Assembly (NCBI GenBank): GCA_964627255.1 | Contig: CAZVIN010000114.1 | Coordinates: 1-64,000, forward strand | Direction of reading: 5' to 3' | DNA length: 64,000 bases | Origin: CALLJL01 sp964627255 | GTDB taxonomy: Bacteria > Acidobacteriota > Aminicenantia > Aminicenantales > CALLJL01 | Shown here: positions 1-8,070 of the stretch, in pieces | Layout of the letters: the number at the start of each line of letters is the position of its first letter | How positions within the stretch are numbered: position 1 is the stretch's first letter | Made by a program: the position numbers and the translations under genes | The notes under the pieces: generated by a model | What the model was told of the DNA's origin: nothing | Seen by the model: the letters and a program-made list of their open reading frames with translations, nothing else | Database searches by the model: none

Positions 1-315
1 TCTCCGGACCTGTTGTTTGCCGATGACCATACTCAAAAATCAAGAGTCTTTGAATGCCTGATCGTCAACCAATTGAAGGCAGAATTCTTCTGGAGGGATC
101 CTTTCAAGAACGAAGTCGATATTGTCCGCTGGGACAAAGAGTCTGTTCCGTTCGAAGTCAAGTATGGAAAGGTCGAATTAAAAGGCCTTCTGGCCTTTAT
201 GAGGAAGTTCAAAATAAAGAGAGGCTTCGTCATTTCTCGAGATAAAGAGCAAACGCTGAAAACGGATGGTCAGACGATCCGAATAATCCCAGCTTTCAAA
301 TTTCTTCTGAAATGA
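1..315 (+). CDS. DUF4143-type ATP-binding protein, C-terminal fragment (runs off the left edge)
   Basis: The reading frame is open from base 1, so only about the last 104 residues are present. They read SPDLLFADDHTQK..., then FFWRDPFKNEVDIV and FEVKYGKVE, which is the PD-(D/E)XK-like tail seen in the DUF4143 domain at the end of AAA_14 family ATPases. The E-V-D-I-V and F-E-V-K-Y residues fit that nuclease-like fold. The ATPase part with its Walker motifs would lie outside the window. These proteins are common accessory ATPases with poorly defined cellular roles. The family call rests on the C-terminal pattern only. Confidence 0.6.
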   Translation, partial: SPDLLFADDHTQKSRVFECLIVNQLKAEFFWRDPFKNEVDIVRWDKESVPFEVKYGKVELKGLLAFMRKFKIKRGFVISRDKEQTLKTDGQTIRIIPAFKFLLK

Positions 316-378
316 AACTTGGGCCAAATTCATCGGTTTCTCTTCGCGCTTGTTCCTGATTTACTCTCCCCACCTCTT

Positions 379-386
379 TAAGATAT
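379..386. repeat. Target-site duplication, left copy (taagatat)
   Basis: These eight bases are repeated exactly at 1831-1838, immediately outside the two terminal inverted repeats of the insertion sequence. Confidence 0.85.
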
Positions 387-414
387 GGCTTTGTCCCAAA
401 GTTGCTTGGTAATG

Positions 415-1731
415 CTAAATCCAAACATAATGCACCTTCAGTCTGGAGAGCACAAGTTGTTTGTTAATTCTTAGATAATCCCTCCAAAGTTTATCCCAAA
501 GACTGGGAACAAAGATTTTTCGCATGGCTATGGCCAGCCAATTCGTAAGACCTTTCTCACTCCATCGTCTGCCTACCCTCTTTATCCTGTTAACCAGTCG
601 GCTAAAAGCACTCTCTATCGCATTGGTCGAAATCGGTATCCAGCCTTTACCCTCCAGCCAAAAATCAAACACAACAAGTGCATTTCGATAGAAATTTTCC
701 ATATAGGCTCTGGCCTTAGGATATTTCTCGGGCGAAAGAGCCTTGATCAATTTCTCAAACCCTCTCTTGATCTCTTCAACAAGCTCAACCACAATCTCTT
801 TCTCGGGTGGAAGCACCTCCTCCAACCTCTCCTTGGTCAAAGAAAAAAGCAGAATCTCTCCCAGCAGCTCCAAAAAAGGCCTTTGCTCTTGTTTTTTCAG
901 TCCATCCTGGTAAAGAAGAATCGGAAAGTCTCTCTTCCCATGCCAGATGCAACGCTGCTGTCTCATACCTTCAGAAAGAAGATTCTCCTCAAGACCAGGT
1001 TCCCCGTCAGAGAAAAGAACTTCCAGCTTCCTGTAATCCAATCTCTCTTCCAGATCCTGACGGATAAAAGGCCAGTCCTTATCCACCCAAAAACCCACAG
1101 GCTCAAACCTCCTTCCCACATCCTCAGAGGCAAAGGCCCACCGCATCGCCCTCTGTCCCACAGAGCGCCCCCTCCCCTCCTGAAGCTCCACCTTTGTGCC
1201 ATCGGCCATCAGAAATTTAAACAGCCGATGCTTAAATGTCGGCCACTTGGCGCATGTCTTGGCCATCTCCTGCACTCTTCTGTACAATGTGCTTCTACCA
1301 GGAGCCGAGCCTTTGATCCTTCGAACCTCCCGACTGGCCAATCGATAGGAGAGATGAACCGCCTGTCCGATTGCAGCCTCCAGAGACTCTTCCTGATACT
1401 GTTTATAGGGTGTAACCTCAAGCTTCCTCAACAAGGGACAAAAGACTGTTCCCTTTTTGTCATAAATCTGGGCCAGTCGATAACGAACCGCCCCAAAGCA
1501 AGTCAAAAACTTCCTCCCTCTCTTTCGCCGGCCATAACGGATATATCTGCCCGGTTCACTGATTATCTGCTCCTCTATAGCCTTCTCCTCCAAGGCATGA
1601 AGAATGGCCTTTACCATAGCTTTCATCACAATATCTTTATCCTGCTCAAGGCCTCTTAAAATCCCATTGAGTGTAAGACCTTTTTCTGGTACCTTATAAG
1701 CAAGGACGATCTTGATTTCGAGTTCGTCCAT
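415..1731 (-). CDS. ISH6-like DDE transposase
   Basis: A 438-residue transposase. The layout matches ISH6-type enzymes: a helical segment with SYRLASREVRRI and STLYRRVQE (about 128-154), a first acidic residue in MADGTK (D177), a second in FSDGEPG (D242) and a glutamate in STNAIESAF (E373) followed by RVGRRWSEKGL. A UPF0236/ISLre2-type assignment is the alternative because the families resemble each other. The start is the ATG at 1731, preceded on the minus strand by AAGGAGG about ten bases upstream. Part of that ribosome-binding site is locked in a hairpin (1733-1781). No frameshift or stop is seen, so the gene appears intact. Confidence 0.85.
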   Translation of the reverse strand: MDELEIKIVLAYKVPEKGLTLNGILRGLEQDKDIVMKAMVKAILHALEEKAIEEQIISEPGRYIRYGRRKRGRKFLTCFGAVRYRLAQIYDKKGTVFCPLLRKLEVTPYKQYQEESLEAAIGQAVHLSYRLASREVRRIKGSAPGRSTLYRRVQEMAKTCAKWPTFKHRLFKFLMADGTKVELQEGRGRSVGQRAMRWAFASEDVGRRFEPVGFWVDKDWPFIRQDLEERLDYRKLEVLFSDGEPGLEENLLSEGMRQQRCIWHGKRDFPILLYQDGLKKQEQRPFLELLGEILLFSLTKERLEEVLPPEKEIVVELVEEIKRGFEKLIKALSPEKYPKARAYMENFYRNALVVFDFWLEGKGWIPISTNAIESAFSRLVNRIKRVGRRWSEKGLTNWLAIAMRKIFVPSLWDKLWRDYLRINKQLVLSRLKVHYVWI

Positions 1732-1732
1732 C

Positions 1733-1781
1733 GGGCTACGACCTCCTTTTTGTTAGTTGACATTTTTAAAGGTCGTAGCCC
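1733..1781 (-). promoter_or_regulatory. Hairpin covering the transposase ribosome-binding site
   Basis: The 12-base arms 1733-1744 and 1770-1781 are perfectly complementary (GGGCTACGACCT and AGGTCGTAGCCC) around a 25-base loop. In the transposase mRNA the 3' arm begins with the last three bases of the AAGGAGG ribosome-binding site and ends one base before the G that precedes the ATG. Such stems in other insertion sequences limit translation of read-through transcripts. The mechanism here is inferred from position. Confidence 0.6.
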
Positions 1782-1830
1782 TTCTTTTGTATTCATGTCA
1801 AGCATCACCAAGCAACTTTGGGACAAACTC

Positions 1831-1838
1831 TAAGATAT
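1831..1838. repeat. Target-site duplication, right copy (taagatat)
   Basis: Exact copy of 379-386. It directly follows the right terminal inverted repeat and marks the pre-insertion target. Confidence 0.85.
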
Positions 1839-1842
1839 AAAT

Positions 1843-1974
1843 ATGAGGGAAATCCCAAAGGATGCAGAAAAAGCAAAGATGCTTGGAACCAAGAGCATTG
1901 AGCCGGACCGAAATGAGCTGCGGACGTGGATCGAGGTCGACAAAAAAGCTCTCAGCCATAACGTGAGGCTTTAG
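1843..1974 (+). pseudogene. alr: Alanine racemase, N-terminal fragment
   Basis: An ATG opens a 43-codon frame ending at TAG 1972-1974. Its second half reads RTWIEVDKKALSHNVRL, the signature start of PLP-dependent alanine racemase (R-x-W-x-E-[IV]-D-x2-A-L-x-H-N). The barrel, the PLP lysine and the C-terminal domain are all missing. The sequence switches at about 1974 into the end of a decayed insertion sequence. The complete insertion sequence sits five bases upstream of the ATG. A functional alr would have to be elsewhere. The call rests on a short but characteristic stretch. Confidence 0.6.
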
Positions 1975-2068
1975 GGCTACACCTTCAAGGTTAGATGTTG
2001 TTTTTGAAGGTTGTCGCCCTTCTTTTCTGCCTCTGTCAAATGCCATCACGTAACTTTAGGACAAGCCC
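1974..2068 (-). mobile_element. Decayed right end of a second ISH6-like copy
   Basis: This stretch parallels the right end of the intact element at 1733-1830. It has gggctac-accttc, an imperfect copy of the hairpin arms (1974-1986 and 2006-2019), cgcccttcttttctgcctc, then an end reading catcacgtaactttaggac. Those features align in order with the intact copy but carry many substitutions. The transposase gene and left end are absent. It joins directly to the alanine racemase fragment, so an internal or adjacent deletion probably removed the rest of both. Confidence 0.65.
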
Positions 2069-2299
2069 TAATTTTTGAATGATAAGACCTGTCGCCTCTT
2101 TCCAGAGATAGTATCAGTTACCCCTGATTCTTTTGCCCTCGGGCTTAAAATGGCAAAAAGATAAGACGAAGCTTGAGCCTCCAAAGGCCTTTTCTGAGAA
2201 AGAGGACGAGGAAGGCGGCTTGACTTTCCTTTTTTTTGCCGCTAAGGTATAAAGGATTTGTCGGGTAAAAAATTCAACCTTTTTTAAGGTAGTAAAAAG

Positions 2300-2821
2300 A
2301 TGAAATCAGCGAAAAGAGAAGAATTGCCTTTCAGCCAAGAAGAGACAAAACCAAAGTTTAACCTGGAAGAGATTGCCCACCTCCTCAAGCTAATTGAGGA
2401 AAAAAACCTCACCCACTTCGAGCTGGAAGTAAAGGGGTTCCGGATAAAAATAGCCAAGGAGTCCTCCGTCAATTCAGCGACTCAACCGGGCTCCTGGCCA
2501 GCTTCTCCTTCCTCGTCAATGCCCCCCCCGTCCCCTCTATTAACCGAAGTTCAACCGCAAGTCGAACCTCAGGAAAACCTCCATTTCATTACTTCCCCTA
2601 TGGTTGGCACTTTCTACCGGACTCCCGACCCCACCTCGCCGCCTTTTGTTGAGGTGGGCGATGTCGTAAAAAAGAACCAGACCCTTTGTATCATCGAAGC
2701 CATGAAGCTGATGAACGAAATCGAGGCTGATATCGACGGCGTCATCAAAGAAATTTATGTCGAAAACGGTAAGCCGGTAGAATATGGCCAAAGGCTTTTT
2801 GCCATCCAGCCTATTAGCTGA
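2300..2821 (+). CDS. accB: Biotin carboxyl carrier protein of acetyl-CoA carboxylase
   Basis: A 173-residue carrier that holds the biotin carboxylated by AccC in the first step of fatty-acid synthesis. The N-terminal part (20-52, NLEEIAHLLKLIEEKNLTHFELEVKG) is the usual AccB helix/strand region. A Pro/Ser-rich linker follows at about 58-92, and then the biotinyl domain with the motif EAMKLMNE, biotinylated lysine K136. SPMVGTFYRTPDP is the typical thumb segment. The stop at 2821 is two bases before the ATG of accC, so the two are cotranscribed. Length is normal for the family. Confidence 0.95.
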   Translation: MKSAKREELPFSQEETKPKFNLEEIAHLLKLIEEKNLTHFELEVKGFRIKIAKESSVNSATQPGSWPASPSSSMPPPSPLLTEVQPQVEPQENLHFITSPMVGTFYRTPDPTSPPFVEVGDVVKKNQTLCIIEAMKLMNEIEADIDGVIKEIYVENGKPVEYGQRLFAIQPIS

Positions 2822-2823
2822 GC

Positions 2824-4176
2824 ATGTTCTCCAAAATCCTGGTCGCTAATCGCGGGGAAATCGCCTTACGTATCATCCGAGCGGCAAGGGAGCTGGGAAT
2901 AAAAACGGTTGCGGTTTACTCCGAAAGCGACCGACTTTCTCTTCATGCCATGTATGCCGACGAAAAGGTTTGCATCGGTCCCTCCCGAGCCCAGGATAGC
3001 TATCTTAATATCCCTAACATTCTCAGTGCGGCGGAAATTACTAAGGCTGACGCCATTCATCCTGGCTATGGTTTCTTGTCTGAAAACGCACGTTTCGCCG
3101 AAATTTGCGAGTCCTCTGGTTTGACTTTCATTGGTCCGCCCGCCTCTATCATCCGCCTCATGGGAAATAAGCAACGGGCCAGAGAAGAAATGAAGAAGGC
3201 CGGCCTGCCAGTAATCCCGGGAAGTGACAAAGTTGTCGAGGATGCAGCCGAGGCGCGGAAAATAGCCCAGAAAATCGGCTTACCAGTAATTTTAAAGGCC
3301 GCCTCTGGAGGCGGGGGCAAAGGGATGAGGATTGTCCGGACTATCTCCCAGCTTGAAGAACAATTCGCCCTCGCCCAGAACGAAGCTCGGGCCGCTTTTG
3401 GCGACCCCTCTCTTTATATTGAAAAGTTTATCACTAAGGCCAGGCATGTGGAAATTCAGGTGGTAGCTGATAAAAAAGGTAATGTCGTTGCCTTGGGAGA
3501 GAGAGAATGTTCCGTCCAGCGCAAATATCAAAAGCTCCTCGAGGAAACGCCCTCTCCCTTTGTTGACGAAAGGCTTAGGCGGAAAATGCTCAAAGCGGTC
3601 CGGGAAGCCGCTGAGCATATTGGCTATGAAAGCTTGGGAACGTTTGAATTCCTGGTTGATGAAAAGAAAAAATTCTATTTTATGGAAGCCAATACTCGAA
3701 TTCAGGTGGAACATCCGGTCACCGAGATGCTCTACAACATTGACCTTATGAAGCAGCAAATCCGCATTGCGGCCGGCGAGAAATTGAGCTTGCCCGACGA
3801 ACTGGAACCAAGAGGCCATAGTGTTGAATGCCGGATTAATGCCGAAGACCCTCAGACATTTACCCCGTCGCCGGGCAAAATAGATTTTCTCGTCTTTCCA
3901 GGAGGCGAAGGAATTAGGGTCGATTCAGCCGCTTACAGCGGCTGGGTTATCCCTCCTGACTATGACTCCCTCATCGCCAAGGTCTGTGCTCTGGCGCCAA
4001 CCCGCGAGCTGGCGTTGCGCAAGATAAAAGCTGCCTTGGAAATGACCACTATCTCCGGAATCAAGACCAATATCCCCTTGCATCTGCGAATTCTGGCCAA
4101 TGCGGACTTTCATAGCGGCAATTATGACATTCAGTTTCTGGAACGACTCATTCAATCCGAGACGGCGCTCGAATAA
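2824..4176 (+). CDS. accC: Acetyl-CoA carboxylase, biotin carboxylase subunit
   Basis: A 450-residue ATP-grasp enzyme that carboxylates biotin on AccB using bicarbonate and ATP. It opens with FSKILVANRGEIALRIIRA, has the glycine-rich ATP loop GGGGKGM at about 162-168 and the catalytic EANTRIQVEHPVTEM near 290-305. The C-terminal biotin-carboxylase domain contains GHSVECRINAEDP. Length is that of stand-alone AccC. The carboxyltransferase genes accA and accD are not in the window. Confidence 0.96.
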   Translation: MFSKILVANRGEIALRIIRAARELGIKTVAVYSESDRLSLHAMYADEKVCIGPSRAQDSYLNIPNILSAAEITKADAIHPGYGFLSENARFAEICESSGLTFIGPPASIIRLMGNKQRAREEMKKAGLPVIPGSDKVVEDAAEARKIAQKIGLPVILKAASGGGGKGMRIVRTISQLEEQFALAQNEARAAFGDPSLYIEKFITKARHVEIQVVADKKGNVVALGERECSVQRKYQKLLEETPSPFVDERLRRKMLKAVREAAEHIGYESLGTFEFLVDEKKKFYFMEANTRIQVEHPVTEMLYNIDLMKQQIRIAAGEKLSLPDELEPRGHSVECRINAEDPQTFTPSPGKIDFLVFPGGEGIRVDSAAYSGWVIPPDYDSLIAKVCALAPTRELALRKIKAALEMTTISGIKTNIPLHLRILANADFHSGNYDIQFLERLIQSETALE

Positions 4177-4217
4177 TCTACCTCTAAAGAAAATAACAGG
4201 TCAGAGGTTTAGTCTTC

Positions 4218-4766
4218 CTATTTTTTCGTTACTCTGGTAATTGCCACTAAGAATTCGCCGCTATTGTCCTCAACCACATTCTCGTTCGGTCCCAAATAAA
4301 GCCGGCCGCTAATAGGCATGCTAATTTCGCTTTCTTTGCCCACCAGAAAAAGTCGCACCTCTTCATAGCGAATAACCTCTTTAGTTTCGGGGTCAATCTC
4401 AGTTCGAAGCAGGAGCGCCACCTTCCCTATTAAACTACCCAGCCTCTCTTCTGGTAGCGGCTGCTGCGGCGTTTTTAAATCAAGGCCGTCAGGTCCACAA
4501 AAGCCGTCGGGGTTGCCAACTTGAAGGGAAATCGTGCCGCTCGCCCTGATAACCAAAACTTCTCCCGCCTGGACTTCCAACCCCGTATCTGTCCAAGCAA
4601 CCTGGGCAGGCACGGCGACTATGAACGTCGCCTTTTCTTGGAGGCCAAAAGCAGAAAAAAGGAGGGCCAACGGGGAAAGAAAAATTAAGGTAGCCTTAGG
4701 CTTAAAATGCGCAAAAAATAACCTCCCGCCGCCTGACAGCCTTGCTTTGCCCGGGCTCAGTTTCAT
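4218..4766 (-). CDS. Exported protein with a LecA (PA-IL)-like beta-sandwich
   Basis: A 182-residue protein with a basic N-terminus and a hydrophobic stretch (about 28-44, ATLIFLSPLALLFSAFGL), so probably secreted or periplasmic. The body carries the pattern of the PA-IL lectin fold: VPAQVAWTDTGLEVQAGEVLVIRASGTI, then CGPDGLD, LGSLIGKV, ISGRLYLGPNENVVEDNSGEFLVAI. In PA-IL the calcium and sugar sites lie in the loops of the last segment. The N and D residues are present, but calcium or galactose binding is only inferred. It is a single gene, convergent with accC, with 41 bases between the stops. Confidence 0.6.
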   Translation of the reverse strand: MKLSPGKARLSGGGRLFFAHFKPKATLIFLSPLALLFSAFGLQEKATFIVAVPAQVAWTDTGLEVQAGEVLVIRASGTISLQVGNPDGFCGPDGLDLKTPQQPLPEERLGSLIGKVALLLRTEIDPETKEVIRYEEVRLFLVGKESEISMPISGRLYLGPNENVVEDNSGEFLVAITRVTKK

Positions 4767-4934
4767 CTCCTTAAAAATAAATTTTTTTATCTAAGCACTT
4801 ATTCCTAACCAAAAATTATTTTATTTCCAAAGGCAAAGCCAATTTTCGGCTAACGTTAGCGCCGCCTCCAATCCTTCACTCTTTTTGACCTTAATTTATT
4901 TTAGTGATTATTGCTTTTATCTTTTTAACCTATT

Positions 4935-5771
4935 CTATCCGGTCTTCTCTTTTTTGGCCCTAAGCCCTAAAGCCAGAACTCTAAGCATGGCCCGATGGAT
5001 GAAGCCGTTAGAGGCCACAATATCCGACGAATTGAGGTTAAACCTCTGCCCCTGGAAATTGCTCACTCGGCCTCCCGCTTCTTGGACTAATAAAGACCCC
5101 GCCGCTACATCCCAGGGATTTAGCTTAAGCTCCCAGAAGCCGTCAAACCGGCCGCAGGCGACATAGCTTAAATCCAAGGCCGCCGCGCCACAACGGCGTA
5201 TAGCCTGGCACCGGAAAAGGAAGTTTTCAAAATGAATTAAGTTGTTTATCGGACTTTCTCTTAAATCATAGGGGAAGCCAGTGGCCAAAAGGCTGCGGTT
5301 GAGGGGAGCGATTTTAGAAACTTTAATTCTTTTGCCGTTTAAATAAGCTCCCTGGCCCCGGACGGCCTGAAAAATTTCGCGGCGCATCGGGTCATAGACC
5401 ACACCCAATAATATTTCCCCAGCCTTTTCTAAAGCAATCGAGACGCAGAAAATCGGGAAATGATGGGCGAAGTTCGTGGTTCCGTCTAAAGGGTCGACAA
5501 GCCAGCGATAGCCGTTTTCACCCCCTTGCCGAGCCTTGTCCTCTTCGGCCAGCAAGCCATGCTCAGGAAAGGCACGTTCGAGCCGGGAAAGAATTATCTC
5601 TTGAGACCGGCGGTCGCAATCAGTAACTAAGTTGACCACCCCTTTATAATCAACTCGCCACTGACGTTCGAGATTACGGCGAAGCCATTCGCCTGACTGC
5701 AAGGCGGCTTCCCTGGCCACTTGTAAGAAATAGTTTAATTCTTTCCTGGGCTTGGTTTTTTTGGGCGCCAT
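4935..5771 (-). CDS. suhB: Inositol monophosphatase family phosphatase
   Basis: A 278-residue Mg-dependent phosphatase of the FIG superfamily. Metal-site motifs are clear: LLAEED with E76/E77, then WLVDPLDGTTNFAHHFP (D93-N100) and, near the C-terminus, LNPWDVAAGSLLVQEAGG. These match inositol-1-monophosphatase/SuhB, which hydrolyses myo-inositol 1-phosphate and related sugar phosphates. Exact substrate specificity cannot be read from sequence. The gene is alone on the minus strand, followed by a 342-base gap to the divergent adaptor gene. Confidence 0.88.
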   Translation of the reverse strand: MAPKKTKPRKELNYFLQVAREAALQSGEWLRRNLERQWRVDYKGVVNLVTDCDRRSQEIILSRLERAFPEHGLLAEEDKARQGGENGYRWLVDPLDGTTNFAHHFPIFCVSIALEKAGEILLGVVYDPMRREIFQAVRGQGAYLNGKRIKVSKIAPLNRSLLATGFPYDLRESPINNLIHFENFLFRCQAIRRCGAAALDLSYVACGRFDGFWELKLNPWDVAAGSLLVQEAGGRVSNFQGQRFNLNSSDIVASNGFIHRAMLRVLALGLRAKKEKTG

Positions 5772-6113
5772 AGTCTTTTTATCTTATCAAGTATCTTTTA
5801 ACCGGGCAATAAGCAGGTAAAGAGCCATTTCTTTCAGGCTAAGACAAGTCCTCCCGGTAAAGGAATAATTTATAGGAGCAACCTGAAGGGAGATGACAAC
5901 TGCCCCGACTTCCCCGTTTTGGGGAACCAGTTTATGTAATTTACCTTCCCTTTTTCTTCTTTCCCCGCCGCTCCCTATTTCCCCCTGTGTCCCGGCGCCA
6001 AGGGCTGGCTTTCATTTTAGCCCTCGGCAAGGCAGAAGCATTATAGGCCACATCAGAGCCTCTTAATTTAGAACTTTTTATCTACTTTTGCGTAGTCTAT
6101 AATAAAGAAAACT
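5772..6113. other. Divergent intergenic region, no gene seen
   Basis: The 342 bases lie between suhB (minus) and the adaptor operon (plus). Only small hairpins are visible: ttcccc/ggggaa around 5910-5926 and agggct/agccct around 6000-6023. A TATAAT hexamer occurs at 6098-6103 with no convincing -35 partner. I see no coding pattern in it. Confidence 0.5.
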
Positions 6114-6143
6114 ATGAAAATAAAAGTGGTGAGGTCAAAGCCT

Positions 6144-7355
6144 ATGAAGAAAAAAAGGATTATCGTAATTACTGGAATTTTAGCTCTCATTGCCCTTATT
6201 ATCTTGCTCAACCTGCGCAGCCAGCGGGAAAAAGCGATTAAAGTCGCGGTCGAAAAAGTAACCCGTAAAAACCTCACCTCAATCGTTTCTGCTTCCGGGG
6301 AAGTTAAGCCGAAAAAAAACATCAACCTTTCGGCTCTTGTCCCAGGGAGGGTCGTCAAAATAGGCGCTAAAGAAGGTGACATAGTAAAGGCGGGCGATTT
6401 TTTGCTTAAACTGGATTCAGCCCAATATGAGGCAAACGCGGAAAGGGACAGGGCGCTGATTCAATCTTATCGTTCTCAGTTGATCGAATCTGAGGCCCGG
6501 ATGAAAAGAGACGAGAGCCAGTATGAACGCCAGAAAAAGCTATATGCAGAACAACTCATTCCCTATGAACAGCTCGAAGCGGCTAAGGTCCAGCTCGATA
6601 TTTCTCGGGCCCAGGTCCAGGCGCTCCGGCATCAGATCCAGCAGGCCGAAGCCTCACTCAAAAGCACTCTCGATAACCTGAGCAAAACGGTTTATGTTTC
6701 TCCTATAGACGGTATCATTACCAGCCTGCGCGTCGAAGAGGGCGAAATTGCGGTAATCGGGACGATGAATAATCCGGGCACAGTCCTGATGACTATCGCT
6801 GACCTGTCAGAAATGGAAGTTGAAGTCGAAGTGGATGAAACCGATGTAATTTCTGTCTCTCCGGGTCAGCAAGCTGAGGTGAAAGTGGATGCTCTTCCTA
6901 ACCAAACTCTATCTGGTCGGGTAACTGAGATTGGCAGTTCGGCCTTAGAGAAAGCTACGGTAGGAACCAGGGAATCGAGAAATTTCAAGGTCACTATTAC
7001 CCTCGAAAATCCGCCCGCTTCTCTTAAGCCAGGCTTATCCGCCACTGCCGACATTATTGTCGCTCAAAAAGAAAACGTTTTAGCCGTTCCAGTTTCAGCT
7101 TTAGTGGTCAGGGAAAAAGAAGAAGGCACAGGCCTTAAGAAACCGGAGGAAGAAGGCGTTTATATAGTTGATAACGAGCGGGCGCGTTTTCAGCCCGTAA
7201 AACGAGGTATTATCGGCGAGATGGATATAGAAGTTGTCGAGGGATTAAAGGAAGGCCAGGAGATTATTACTGGGCCCTATAGCGCTTTAAGGGAAATGAA
7301 GGATGGCCGTTTAATTAAAAGAGAGACATCGACTCCAGCCAAGGCCAAGGGATAA
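6144..7355 (+). CDS. Periplasmic adaptor (membrane-fusion) protein, HlyD/MacA type
   Basis: A 403-residue adaptor linking an inner-membrane pump to the outer envelope. There is one N-terminal membrane anchor (about 4-22, RIIVITGILALIALIILLNL), split lipoyl/barrel-sandwich halves (ASGEVKPKKNINLSALVPGRV and YVSPIDGIITSLRVEEGEI), and a long coiled coil between them rich in Gln/Glu/Arg. A beta-barrel and membrane-proximal region follow. The ATG at 6144 is preferred because GGTGAGG sits nine bases upstream and the anchor begins MKKK. An in-frame ATG at 6114 would add ten residues. The ATPase gene starts seven bases after the stop. Confidence 0.87.
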   Translation: MKKKRIIVITGILALIALIILLNLRSQREKAIKVAVEKVTRKNLTSIVSASGEVKPKKNINLSALVPGRVVKIGAKEGDIVKAGDFLLKLDSAQYEANAERDRALIQSYRSQLIESEARMKRDESQYERQKKLYAEQLIPYEQLEAAKVQLDISRAQVQALRHQIQQAEASLKSTLDNLSKTVYVSPIDGIITSLRVEEGEIAVIGTMNNPGTVLMTIADLSEMEVEVEVDETDVISVSPGQQAEVKVDALPNQTLSGRVTEIGSSALEKATVGTRESRNFKVTITLENPPASLKPGLSATADIIVAQKENVLAVPVSALVVREKEEGTGLKKPEEEGVYIVDNERARFQPVKRGIIGEMDIEVVEGLKEGQEIITGPYSALREMKDGRLIKRETSTPAKAKG

Positions 7356-7362
7356 AACCAGG

Positions 7363-8070
7363 ATGACCTCTTTTGACGAAAACCTGATTGTTGTTCATGA
7401 CCTCTGGAAAATCTACCAACTGGAAAAACAGCCGGTAGCTGCCTTGCAAGGAGTCTCCTTCGCCGTCAGCCCCAACGAATTCTTGGCCATTATGGGCCCG
7501 TCAGGCTCGGGCAAATCCACTCTGATGAACTTGCTCGGTTGCTTGGATACACCGACTAAAGGAGAGTATTATCTTAAAGGTCGCTTAGTCAGCTCTTACT
7601 CCGAGGATGAACTGGCCCATATCCGCAACCGGGAAATAGGCTTTGTCTTTCAAGTTTTCAACTTGCTGCCCCGGGCCACTGCCTTGCACAACGTGGAGCT
7701 TCCTCTAATTTACAGCGGGACGAGCAAGCGAGTTCGCCAGGAAAAGGCCCGCCGCGCCCTCGAGATGGTAGAGATGGCGGCCCGCATAAACCATCGGCCG
7801 GCTGAACTTTCAGGTGGGGAGCGTCAGCGTGTGGCCATCGCCCGGGCCTTGGTCAACGAGCCCTCGCTCCTTTTGGCTGACGAGCCCACGGGCAACCTCG
7901 ACTCCCGCACCGGTCAGGAAATCATGAACCTCTTCCGCAAGCTTCATGGCCGCGGACATACAATTATCGTCGTCACCCATGACCGGGATATTGCAGCTCA
8001 CGCTCAACGCATCATCTATTTGCGAGATGGAAAAATCGAAAAAGATGAAAGAAAGGAATCAGCCCCATGA
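7363..8070 (+). CDS. ABC transporter ATPase, MacB/LolD type
   Basis: A 235-residue nucleotide-binding subunit. Walker A is GPSGSGKS (45-52), the Q-loop is in FVFQVFNLLPRATALHNVELPL, the signature is LSGGERQRVAIARALVNEP, Walker B is LLLADEPTGNLD, and the switch histidine is in VVTHD. The TGNLD and NLLPRATALHNVELP wording places it in the LolD/MacB/FtsE-like group that works with FtsX-type permeases. It is cotranscribed with the adaptor and overlaps the next gene by four bases. No FtsX-type permease gene is adjacent. Confidence 0.93.
   Translation: MTSFDENLIVVHDLWKIYQLEKQPVAALQGVSFAVSPNEFLAIMGPSGSGKSTLMNLLGCLDTPTKGEYYLKGRLVSSYSEDELAHIRNREIGFVFQVFNLLPRATALHNVELPLIYSGTSKRVRQEKARRALEMVEMAARINHRPAELSGGERQRVAIARALVNEPSLLLADEPTGNLDSRTGQEIMNLFRKLHGRGHTIIVVTHDRDIAAHAQRIIYLRDGKIEKDERKESAP

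Larger units (their letters stand above)
387..1830 (-). mobile_element. Complete ISH6-like insertion sequence
   Basis: A 1444-bp element with one transposase gene. The left end (387-416) and the inverted right end (1801-1830) match over 30 bases except positions 2-3 and 25; the shared core is TTTGTCCCAAAGTTGCTTGG. The element is flanked on both sides by the 8-bp direct repeat taagatat (379-386 and 1831-1838), a target-site duplication. An 8-bp duplication and ends starting with G fit the ISH6 family. It landed five bases in front of the ATG of a now-broken alanine racemase gene. The intact open frame and near-identical ends suggest recent transposition. Confidence 0.88.

Noticed and set aside
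883..1659. 258-codon open frame antisense to the transposase
   Set aside because: It mirrors the transposase gene, has no ribosome-binding site or recognisable family, and the opposite strand carries clear DDE motifs.
6098..6103. TATAAT before the adaptor gene
   Set aside because: A good -10 hexamer, but no -35 with suitable spacing was found, so I did not list it as a promoter.
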